From the NCBI RefSeq assembly GCF_928391935.1, contig NZ_CAKMTD010000006.1, positions 1 to 64,000 of the forward strand: 64,000 nt of DNA, written 5' to 3'. Under the pieces are notes generated by a model. It was not told the DNA's origin. It saw only the letters and a program-made list of their open reading frames with translations, and did no database searches. A program made the position numbers and the translations under genes. Source of the stretch: Rothia nasimurium. Its GTDB lineage: Bacteria > Actinomycetota > Actinomycetes > Actinomycetales > Micrococcaceae. How positions within the stretch are numbered: the stretch's first letter is position 1; each line of letters begins with the position of its first letter. Shown here piece after piece: positions 32,066-38,904 of this stretch.

Positions 32066-33202
32066 ATGCTCGTACTCGTTATTAACTGCGGTTCCTCATC
32101 TGTGAAGTACCAGGTGCGTGACACCGCCGCTACCGGTGAAGAGAACCAGGTCATCGCCAAGGGTCTGGTCGAAAACATCGGATCAGCCGACGTTCCCAAC
32201 CACACCGTAGCCCTCGATATCATGGCAAAGGCCCTGGTTGAGCCCCTGCACGGCAAGACCATCGACGCCATCGGCCACCGCGTTGTTCAGGGCGGCGACG
32301 TCTTCTCAGCACCCGTCGTCATCACCGAAGATGTCATCACCAAGATTGATGAACTCTCACCCCTCGCACCCCTGCACAACCCCGCCCACGTCCTCGGCAT
32401 CCGTGCAGCGCAGGAAACCTACCCCGGCGTCCCCATGGTCGCGGTCTTCGACAATGCCTTCCACTCCACCATGCCCGAGCACGTCTACCGCTACGCCGTC
32501 CCCGAAGAACTCGTTGAAAAGTACGGCGTACGCCGTTACGGCGCCCACGGCACCAGCCACGACTACGTCACCGGCGTTGCCGCCGAATTCCTCGGCATTG
32601 ACCGTTCAGAATTCAACGGCGTGATCGCCCACCTGGGTAATGGCGCCTCCATCACCGCCGTTGAGGGCGGCAAGTGCCTCGATACCTCCATGGGCTACAC
32701 CCCCCTGGCTGGTCTGGTCATGGGCACCCGCTCCGGCGACATCGACCCCTCAGTACTCACCAACGTCATGCAGCGCGGCAACATCTCCCCCGAGAAGATG
32801 GACCACATCCTCAACAAGGAATCAGGTCTGCTCGCTATCGCTGGCAACAACGACATGCGCGCCGTGGTTGAGGCAATGGAAGCTGGGGACGAACGCGCCA
32901 AGCTGGCCCTGGACATGACCTCCTACCGCCTGGCTAAGTACATCGGCGCCTACCATGTGGCTGTTGGTGGCGCTAAGGCCCTGGTCTTCACCGCCGGTAT
33001 TGGTGAGAACTCCCACCAGTTCCGCAAGCTGGCTGTTGAGCGCCTGGGCGCCCTGGGCATCAAGCTGGACGACGACGCCAACCTGGTACGTGGCGACGAA
33101 CCCCGCCTCATCTCCACCAAGGACTCAGCTATTCCCGTACTGGTCGTTCCCACCAACGAGGAAAAGGCTATTGCTGAGGCTACCGAGGCCCTGGTTGCCT
33201 AA
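32066..33202 (+). CDS. ackA: Acetate kinase AckA
   Basis: AckA transfers phosphate between acetyl phosphate and ADP. The 378 residues show all ASKHA-fold signatures: NCGSSSVKYQV at the start, IGHRVVQGGDVF, VFDNAFHSTMPEHVYRY with the catalytic Asp, RRYGAHGTSHDYV, IAHLGNGASITAV, and VFTAGIGENS. The length is slightly shorter than the usual 390-400, with no missing motif. AAAGGA lies ten bases upstream of the ATG. It is paired with pta but separated by 358 bp that carry the structured element. It ends at a 23-bp stem terminator. Confidence 0.97.
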   Translation: MLVLVINCGSSSVKYQVRDTAATGEENQVIAKGLVENIGSADVPNHTVALDIMAKALVEPLHGKTIDAIGHRVVQGGDVFSAPVVITEDVITKIDELSPLAPLHNPAHVLGIRAAQETYPGVPMVAVFDNAFHSTMPEHVYRYAVPEELVEKYGVRRYGAHGTSHDYVTGVAAEFLGIDRSEFNGVIAHLGNGASITAVEGGKCLDTSMGYTPLAGLVMGTRSGDIDPSVLTNVMQRGNISPEKMDHILNKESGLLAIAGNNDMRAVVEAMEAGDERAKLALDMTSYRLAKYIGAYHVAVGGAKALVFTAGIGENSHQFRKLAVERLGALGIKLDDDANLVRGDEPRLISTKDSAIPVLVVPTNEEKAIAEATEALVA

Positions 33203-33225
33203 GTTTTAGGGCCTCAACGCGAACT

Positions 33226-33280
33226 GCGGGGTTTCTTTCGAACTGCGGTGATTCTATCCGCAGTTCGAAAGAAACCCCGC
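33226..33280 (+). terminator. Terminator of ackA, 23-bp perfect stem
   Basis: Perfect 23-bp arms (33226-33248 and 33258-33280) have a 9-nt loop; the core is GGTTTCTTTCGAACTGC. The stem is followed by ATTTCGTTT. The nonamer GAACTGCGG also occurs just left of the stem. Confidence 0.75.
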
Positions 33281-33375
33281 ATTTCGTTTCTGGCCAGGTG
33301 GCAAGACCCACCAGCCCCAAGCCTTTTCTTGCTACTGTGGAACCAGAAGACACAGCCTAACCAGCAGGAAATCGC

Positions 33376-34875
33376 ATGAGTGAGAACAACCCCGGCACCA
33401 CCCCGCCCTACCCGCAGCAACCCGGCCCGCAGGCGTCCGCGCCCATCAAGGAACAGGGCCTCACCCAGCCCCTACCCAACGACCTCAGCGCAGGCTGGCT
33501 CCCCGAAGACATGCGCCAGCACCCCATCTCCCCCCTGCCCGCGCCCAAACTCTTTGGCTTTCAATCCCTCCTCCCCTTCAAGTTCCTCAACTCAATCCGC
33601 CACCCCGCCGAGCTCCCCCTCGTCATCATGGCCTACGCCCTAACCTTCCTGATCTACATCGGCGGCGGCATCTACCTCATCTCCTCCTTCATCAGCTTCA
33701 TCGCCACAGGCGTTGAAAGCACCGGCATGGGCATCAGCAACCTCATGGGCCAGCTCATCGCCATCGCCATCTACTTGCCCCTGGGCATCTTCTTTGTACG
33801 CGGTGCCATGTACGGACGCCTGCGCCTCAGCGGGGTACGCATCACCCCCACCCAGTTCCCCGAGGCCTACCAAATGGTGGCGCAAGCCGCCCACGCCGCC
33901 GGTCTGCGCCGCGTGCCCGACGCCTACGTCGTACTCGGCAACGGCCAAATCAACGCTTTCGCCTCCGGCCACGGGCACCGCCGCTTCATCGCCATCTACT
34001 CCGACCTCTTCGAAATCGGCGGCGCAGCCCGCAACCCCGAGGCCCTGCGCTTCATCATCGGCCACGAAGTCGGGCACATCGCAGCAGGCCACACCAGCTA
34101 CTTCCGCCTCATCTTCACCAGCTTCTTCATGCAAATCCCCGTCGCAGGTAAGCTCCTCTCCCGCACCCAGGAATACACCGCCGACAACTTCGGCTACCGC
34201 TACGCCCCCGACGGCGCCGAAACCACCACCTGCGTCCTGGCCGCCGGCAAGTACCTCATGAACGACGTCAACTTCCACGAACTCGCCAACCGGGCTGTTT
34301 ACGAGGGCGGCTTCTTCACCTGGGTAGCCAACCTCAACTCAACCCACCCGCCCGTCACCTGGCGTGCCCACGCCCTGCGCGACCGCACCGAGCCCGGCCG
34401 CCTCATGTGGCGCCCCAAGAACAACCCGCCCTACCCGCTGTCCATGATCCCGGCGGCAGAGCCCGCCGAAGCCTGGGCTGATCCCCTGCAGGCCACCGAC
34501 CACCTGGCCACCTACCCCGAACGCGCCGACAACCAGCACTGGGGTTCAGTCAACACCACCTACCGCCGCCCTGCCCAGTACCGCGACCGCACCGTCGGCG
34601 ACATGCTCTACAGCGGCTGGGTGCCCCCGCAGTTCCGCCAGCCCGCCCCGCCCACCTGGGCCGCACCCGTCCCCGGCGGGCAAGCCCCTCACGGGCAGGA
34701 CGACGCAGCGCCCAAGCCCCCGGCGCCAGGCCAGCAGGTGCCCAGCCAGCAAGTGCCCGGCCAGCACTCACCTGATCAGCAGGGTCAGGACGCAGGGGCC
34801 GCCCCGGCTGCCAGCCCCTGGGAGGGCGAGCGCCCGGCGTCCGCCCCAGACAACCCGCCAGCTGACCAAAACTAG
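33376..34875 (+). CDS. M48-family membrane zinc protease
   Basis: A 499-residue HtpX/Ste24-like peptidase. A Pro/Gln-rich cytoplasmic start is followed by two membrane segments (about 80-112 and 124-143). The M48 domain has the zinc motif HEVGHIAAGH (His230 and His234) with the third ligand in RTQEYTADNFGYRYAP (Glu267). From about residue 430 the chain is a low-complexity Pro/Gln/Ala tail with repeated QQVPSQQVPGQ-type units. It likely degrades damaged membrane proteins. The stop is followed by a terminator and then a 31-codon membrane peptide gene. Confidence 0.9.
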   Translation: MSENNPGTTPPYPQQPGPQASAPIKEQGLTQPLPNDLSAGWLPEDMRQHPISPLPAPKLFGFQSLLPFKFLNSIRHPAELPLVIMAYALTFLIYIGGGIYLISSFISFIATGVESTGMGISNLMGQLIAIAIYLPLGIFFVRGAMYGRLRLSGVRITPTQFPEAYQMVAQAAHAAGLRRVPDAYVVLGNGQINAFASGHGHRRFIAIYSDLFEIGGAARNPEALRFIIGHEVGHIAAGHTSYFRLIFTSFFMQIPVAGKLLSRTQEYTADNFGYRYAPDGAETTTCVLAAGKYLMNDVNFHELANRAVYEGGFFTWVANLNSTHPPVTWRAHALRDRTEPGRLMWRPKNNPPYPLSMIPAAEPAEAWADPLQATDHLATYPERADNQHWGSVNTTYRRPAQYRDRTVGDMLYSGWVPPQFRQPAPPTWAAPVPGGQAPHGQDDAAPKPPAPGQQVPSQQVPGQHSPDQQGQDAGAAPAASPWEGERPASAPDNPPADQN

Positions 34876-34887
34876 CCCTGAGCACCA

Positions 34888-34945
34888 AAACCCCACCTCA
34901 ACCTGTTGCCTAAATCACAAGCATGGGTTAGGGTGGGGTTTATTA
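34888..34945 (+). terminator. Terminator of the M48 protease gene
   Basis: AAACCCCACC (34888-34897) pairs with GGTGGGGTTT (34932-34941), and inner AACC/GGTT can pair too. TATTA follows the T-rich end. Confidence 0.7.
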
Positions 34946-34970
34946 GCCCTCAAGAAAGAAGGTGAGCCCC

Positions 34971-35066
34971 ATGGGTTTTCTCTACGCTATCGCAGGTATT
35001 GTTGCCCTGGTTCTAGCAGCGCTCGGCGGCGCCAAATGGTATGAGGCTGAAAAGGGCAAAGAGTAA
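34971..35066 (+). CDS. 31-residue single-span membrane peptide
   Basis: ATG at 34971 to TAA at 35066. A hydrophobic stretch (FLYAIAGIVALVLAALGG) runs from residue 3 to 20 and is followed by a charged tail KWYEAEKGKE. The ribosome site AAGAAGG is eight bases upstream. It sits between the terminator of the M48 gene and the transporter gene that starts 10 bp after its stop, so it is probably co-transcribed with the latter. I do not recognise it. It could be a small regulator or subunit of the transporter. Confidence 0.6.
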   Translation: MGFLYAIAGIVALVLAALGGAKWYEAEKGKE

Positions 35067-35076
35067 AATGGGCTAA

Positions 35077-36048
35077 ATGGCCCTACCCCAGAAACTGCGC
35101 TCCTGGCGCCCAGACCCGCTCATCACCCTGATTCTGCTCGCCGTTGCCCTGGCGATCATCTTCCCGGCGCACGGAGACTTTGCCGAGGGGTTCAGCGTCG
35201 CCACCAAAATCGCCATCGGCCTACTCTTCTTCCTCTACGGCGCCCGACTCTCACCCCAGGAGGCCCTGCAGGGCCTGAAAAACTGGCGGCTTCACAGCAC
35301 CATTCTGGGCTTTACCTACCTGGTTTTTCCCCTCATTGGCCTGGCCCTCTACCCCATCCAGGGCCTTATCGGGCGGGAGCTCTACCTGGGCCTGCTCTTT
35401 ATGACCCTGGTGCCCTCCACCGTGCAGTCCTCGGTAGCTTTCACCTCGATTGCTAAGGGCAATGTGGCAGGGGCAATTGTTAGCGCCAGTGCTTCTAATA
35501 TCGTGGGTGTTGTTGCTACGCCCCTGCTGGTGATGGTGCTGATGCAGAGTGACCAGCTGGCTATTTCAGGCTCCGTTTTTGGTGATATTGCCTTGCAGCT
35601 GCTCTTGCCCTTCGTGCTGGGCCAGCTCCTGCGCCGCTGGGTGGGCGACATAGCCAAGAACAAGCTCACCAAGCACGTTGACCGTCTCTCTATTGCCATG
35701 GTGGTCTACGCGGCCTTTTCGGACGGCATTGTGCAGGGCATTTGGACCCGCATTAGCCCCTGGCAGATCCTGCTTCTGGTTCTTCTGTCTATTGCCCTGG
35801 TTGAGTTCCTGCTCTGGCTCAGCGGGGTTGTGGCCAAGAGACTGGGCTTTAGCTACGGCGACCGGGTGGCAGTGCAGTTCTGCGGCTCGAAGAAGTCCCT
35901 GGCAACCGGCCTACCCATGGCTGCGGTGATTTTTGGGGGTGGGGCTGTGGGTGCCCTCATTCTGCCGCTCATGATTTTCCACCAGGTGCAGCTCATGATT
36001 TGCGCCGCCAAGGCCGCCCGCTGGGGCAGGCAGGTTGAATCTTCATAG
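35077..36048 (+). CDS. Bile acid:sodium symporter-like transporter (YfeH type)
   Basis: A 323-residue membrane protein with nine to ten hydrophobic segments, of the SBF-like (BASS superfamily) type. LLFFLYGARLSPQEALQGLKNW in the first third and the crossover-like segments TLVPSTVQSSVAFTSIAKGN and FCGSKKSLATGLPMA are the family marks (each is given here only as a segment). Relatives move organic anions with Na+; the substrate is unknown. The start at 35077 follows the 31-codon gene by 10 bp. Just after the stop begins a run of repeats that belongs to the next cassette. Confidence 0.85.
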   Translation: MALPQKLRSWRPDPLITLILLAVALAIIFPAHGDFAEGFSVATKIAIGLLFFLYGARLSPQEALQGLKNWRLHSTILGFTYLVFPLIGLALYPIQGLIGRELYLGLLFMTLVPSTVQSSVAFTSIAKGNVAGAIVSASASNIVGVVATPLLVMVLMQSDQLAISGSVFGDIALQLLLPFVLGQLLRRWVGDIAKNKLTKHVDRLSIAMVVYAAFSDGIVQGIWTRISPWQILLLVLLSIALVEFLLWLSGVVAKRLGFSYGDRVAVQFCGSKKSLATGLPMAAVIFGGGAVGALILPLMIFHQVQLMICAAKAARWGRQVESS

Positions 36049-36066
36049 CGAAGATCATGGCGACTA

Positions 36067-36119
36067 TCATGGTGAAAATAGCCATGATGGTTAGCAATGA
36101 CCGCCGATTTTCACCATGA
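36067..36119. promoter_or_regulatory. Operator-like inverted repeat 1 of the AlbA_2 gene
   Basis: TCATGGTGAAAAT (36067-36079) and its exact complement ATTTTCACCATGA (36107-36119) are perfect 13-bp arms 27 bp apart. The same half-site recurs three more times before the gene. Confidence 0.55.
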
Positions 36120-36176
36120 CGACGCCGGGTTCAACTCCCGCAACATGCCAATAAGGAGGCGGACAGCGGCGTCCTG
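36118..36176 (-). repeat. Left flanking repeat: diverged copy of the LysR 3' end
   Basis: 59 bp aligned without gaps to 37797-37855 with six mismatches (90 percent identity). On the minus strand it reads QDAAVRLLIGMLRELNPASS, against QDAAVRLLIGMFRELNPASS in the resident copy. Five of the six changes are silent, so this copy descended from a functional relative and is not a recent duplicate of the one at 37.8 kb. Confidence 0.8.
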
Positions 36177-36184
36177 GTAAAAAA

Positions 36185-36240
36185 TCATGGTGAAACACTT
36201 ACCGTCATAGTGAAAATTAACATTGACTTTTCACTATGAC
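36185..36240. promoter_or_regulatory. Operator-like repeats 2 before the AlbA_2 gene
   Basis: GTCATAGTGAAAA (36204-36216) and TTTTCACTATGAC (36228-36240) are perfect 13-bp arms 11 bp apart; a lone half-site TCATGGTGAAA is at 36185-36195. The palindrome ends 17 bp before the ATG and overlaps a TTGACT, so it can serve autorepression. Confidence 0.6.
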
Positions 36241-36257
36241 ACTTCCATGCTTTAACC

Positions 36258-37796
36258 ATGACCTGGACCTCCGCCCGCCTCACGGCAACCCTCAAGCAAC
36301 TGCGCCAACGCCAAGGCGACACCACCACCCTTGAAGTCAAAAAAGCCCAGGGAGGCATGCCCACCCACCTAGGGGAAACCCTCTGTGCCTTCGCCAATAT
36401 GCCTAGTGGCGGAACTATTATCCTAGGTGTCGACGAGAAAGCAGGGTTCACCGTCACCGGCATTCGCCAGGTTGCCCAGCTTGAAGCCGCAATCGCCGCT
36501 CACAACCGAAACGACGTCGTCCCAGCCCCCTACCTAGAGTTCGCTGCCCTCACCCCGGAGGAGGACGAAACTGCCACCGTACTCGTCGTCGATGTGCAGG
36601 GGCTCCCTATCACAGCGAAGCCTGCCACCTACAAGGGCGTATCATATCTTCGCCAGTCAGACGGCGACTACGCCATGAACCCCGTGGAGCTACGCATGAT
36701 TGAGGTCGCTAAACTCCACGCTTCTGAGCACATTCGCTACGACGCCCAGCCTGCCCCCAATACCTCCAAGGAGGACCTAAACCCCCAGCTCGTCAGGAAC
36801 TACTTGGAGCATACTCGGGCAAGCAGCAGGCGTATGCGCCAGCTAGAGGACGAGGATATTCTCAGGGCTACAGGCGTCCTAGATCCCCAGGGCACCCCCA
36901 CTGTAGCGGGCTTGTACGGACTAGGTTTTTACCCGCAAGGCCCTGAACCTGCGCTCGGGGTGACCGCCGCCGTCCTCACCACCCGCAACGGCACGTCTCG
37001 AAGCCGCAATCTTGAACATTTCGATGGAGCTGTACCTGACCTGCTTGCGGACCTCACGAACTGGGTAGAGGCCAACCTCCCCACCTACCAGGTCTACCGC
37101 AGCAGCGGGGATCTCTACGACCAAACAGTTCTCCCCATGACGGCAGTGCGGGAAGTGATTGCCAACGCCCTGGTTCACCGTGATCTCAGCCCTCTGACAC
37201 TCAGCACCGGCAAGTCTGTGCAGATCCGTATCACTGAGCGGTGCCTTATTGTTGAGAGCCCCGGTGGGTTGCGCGGCCTGTCCACCCACCAGCTCCTGAG
37301 CGAAGAACATGCCCAGGCGGCAATCAATCAGAGGCTCTATCACCTGATGAAGCAGAGCGAAACCCCAGATGGGGCCCGGGTGATTGAGGGCGAAGGCGGA
37401 GGGATTCGGGAGGTCCAGCAGGCCCTCGAAGCGGTAGGGGCACCCGCACCTATTTTCACCGATACCGGGGTCAAGTTTCGGGTGGTTCTCTGGTTTGCAG
37501 AGCACCCCCTGCCCGCTCACCAGGAACAGCCGGTACGCCCTGCCCCGGCCCAGCGTCCTAGCGCACAGGTCCAGCCCCTTGCCCCGGTTCTACCCCAGGG
37601 AGTTGGCAAGAATGCCCCCGCTATTGCCCAATCTCTTGCCTCCGGACAGGTGCTAACGCGCTCTCAGCTTGCCGACCAGACCGGGCTCAGCCCCGCCCAG
37701 GTTCGCTACGCGGTAGAGCAGCTCCTTGAGGCAGGCCTCGTTGCGATGGTGGGTGAGCGAGGACGCAAGGGGACCGGCTACCGCTGGGTGGGTTAG
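36258..37796 (+). CDS. AlbA_2 / HATPase-type transcriptional regulator
   Basis: A 512-residue protein of the COG2865 type. An AlbA_2 (Schlafen-like) domain spans about 15-140 (LEVKKAQGGMPTHLGETLCAFANMPSGG shows the family FANxxGG core), a RecG-like ATP-binding domain follows (about 270-400, with VREVIANALVHRDLS and the N-box-like Asn), and a C-terminal winged helix ends the chain (LTRSQLADQTGLSPAQVRYAV). Such genes are common near phase-variable or mobile loci and are usually regulators. The start has no ribosome site. The upstream palindromes suggest autoregulation. The stop overlaps that of the LysR remnant, and direct repeats flank the gene, so it is an inserted cassette. Confidence 0.8.
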   Translation: MTWTSARLTATLKQLRQRQGDTTTLEVKKAQGGMPTHLGETLCAFANMPSGGTIILGVDEKAGFTVTGIRQVAQLEAAIAAHNRNDVVPAPYLEFAALTPEEDETATVLVVDVQGLPITAKPATYKGVSYLRQSDGDYAMNPVELRMIEVAKLHASEHIRYDAQPAPNTSKEDLNPQLVRNYLEHTRASSRRMRQLEDEDILRATGVLDPQGTPTVAGLYGLGFYPQGPEPALGVTAAVLTTRNGTSRSRNLEHFDGAVPDLLADLTNWVEANLPTYQVYRSSGDLYDQTVLPMTAVREVIANALVHRDLSPLTLSTGKSVQIRITERCLIVESPGGLRGLSTHQLLSEEHAQAAINQRLYHLMKQSETPDGARVIEGEGGGIREVQQALEAVGAPAPIFTDTGVKFRVVLWFAEHPLPAHQEQPVRPAPAQRPSAQVQPLAPVLPQGVGKNAPAIAQSLASGQVLTRSQLADQTGLSPAQVRYAVEQLLEAGLVAMVGERGRKGTGYRWVG

Positions 37797-38044
37797 GACG
37801 ATGCCGGGTTCAACTCCCGAAACATGCCGATGAGGAGGCGGACGGCGGCATCCTGCTCTGAACTGGCCCGCAGCACCGCAAAAACCCGGCGGGCGCCCAA
37901 GGGCTCGCTCACCCACAGGCTGCCCGGGTCAGCACCGGACAGTTCGGAGCGGTAGAGCCCGTCCAGCACCAGGTGGGGCAAAATAGCGACAGCGTAGCCC
38001 CCATAGACCGAGTGCAGCTGCCAGCTGAGATCGGTTACATACAT
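37793..38044 (-). pseudogene. C-terminal remnant of a LysR-family regulator
   Basis: Only 83 codons remain. They resemble the end of a LysR substrate-binding domain (YGGYAVAILPHLVLDG then RVFAVLRASSEQDAAVRLLIG). The helix-turn-helix and about 200 upstream residues are missing. In frame upstream a TAG occurs about 18 codons before the first ATG, and the lysE-type gene starts 41 bp away on the other strand, so no room is left. Its usual partner, a LysE exporter, is still present. Its 3' end is the target duplicated at 36118-36176. Confidence 0.75.
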
Positions 38045-38085
38045 GGAATTGAACCGGGTTTGTTCCCTACTCTACAGTGGTGCCC

Positions 38086-38790
38086 ATGACCCTTACCCAG
38101 GCCCTCCTTGGCTTCGCCGGAATCGCTTTTCTGATCACCATCATCCCGGCCACAGACACCGCCCTGGTGCTACGATCCCTGGTGGCGGGCGGACGGCGCA
38201 GCGCCTACGCCTGCGTCTTTGGTATCACAGCGGGCCTACTCATCTGGGGTGTTACCGCCGCGACCGGCCTGGCCGTGCTCATGGCCGCCGCTCCCCTGGT
38301 CTTTGACCTCATTACTGTGGCCGGTGGCCTCTACCTGATCTACCTGGGCGTCACCTTCTTGCTTAATCTCAGGCGCTGGGGGCAGGTAACCGTCCTCAAA
38401 GCCGACCAGGCCTCGTTGCCTGGCAGTGCGGCGTCCTTACCCGGGGGCAAGGACGCGGACGCCCCGGCTGGGGGCGGGTCCGTCCGCAAGGATTTTCTGG
38501 CGGGCTTTATCGCCAATATTCTTAACCCAAAAATTGCGGTCTTTTATATAGCCAGCGTGCCGCCTTTTATGGTGGCGGCTGTTCCGCCCCTGGTGATGGG
38601 GTCCCTTCTGGCTGTTATTCACGGCGGCATTAATGTGCTCTGGTTTGCCCTGATTATTTCGCTGGCAGCCCTGGCCATGAAGTGGCTGCTGCACCCGCGT
38701 GCCACCCTCGTCATTGACGGTGTTGCCGGGCTCGTGCTGCTGGTGTTTGGTGTGCTGATTCTGGTGGAGGCGGCCCACAAGCTGCTCTAG
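38086..38790 (+). CDS. LysE-family amino acid exporter
   Basis: A 234-residue membrane protein with six hydrophobic segments. The N-terminus carries the family pattern FAGIAFLITIIPATDTALVLRSLVAGGRRSA-like (core ITIIPATDTALVLRSL), and VAGGLYLIYLGVTFLL follows. A long Ala/Gly/Asp-rich cytoplasmic loop lies at about residues 110-140. Members export basic amino acids or homoserine lactone. The ATG at 38086 is preferred over two GTG codons nine and six bases upstream; none has a ribosome site. Its LysR-type activator gene is truncated next door, so regulation is probably lost or taken over. Confidence 0.85.
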   Translation: MTLTQALLGFAGIAFLITIIPATDTALVLRSLVAGGRRSAYACVFGITAGLLIWGVTAATGLAVLMAAAPLVFDLITVAGGLYLIYLGVTFLLNLRRWGQVTVLKADQASLPGSAASLPGGKDADAPAGGGSVRKDFLAGFIANILNPKIAVFYIASVPPFMVAAVPPLVMGSLLAVIHGGINVLWFALIISLAALAMKWLLHPRATLVIDGVAGLVLLVFGVLILVEAAHKLL

Positions 38791-38822
38791 GGCAGCCTGG
38801 GTGATGCGCCTGTGCGGAAAGG

Positions 38823-38877
38823 ACCATTTAAATCGGAAAAACCCACCTGGCTGGTGGGTTTTTCCGATTTAGATGGT
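38823..38877. repeat. Dispersed long palindrome, copy 2 (bidirectional terminator)
   Basis: 25-bp arms (38823-38847 and 38853-38877) with one mismatch surround loop TGGCT. The core CGGAAAAACCCACC is the same as copy 1. TACCTACCC follows, a boundary motif shared with copies 3 and 4. It lies between the convergent lysE-type and GH15 genes. Confidence 0.85.
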
Positions 38878-38904
38878 ACCTACCCAGGGGTGGAGGGTGT
38901 CTGA

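Noticed and set aside
36060-36240. Short repeated TCATGGTGAAA units as a possible CRISPR-like or plasmid iteron array
   Set aside because: Only five half-sites with irregular spacing, two of them inverted, and no cas or rep gene; better read as operators.
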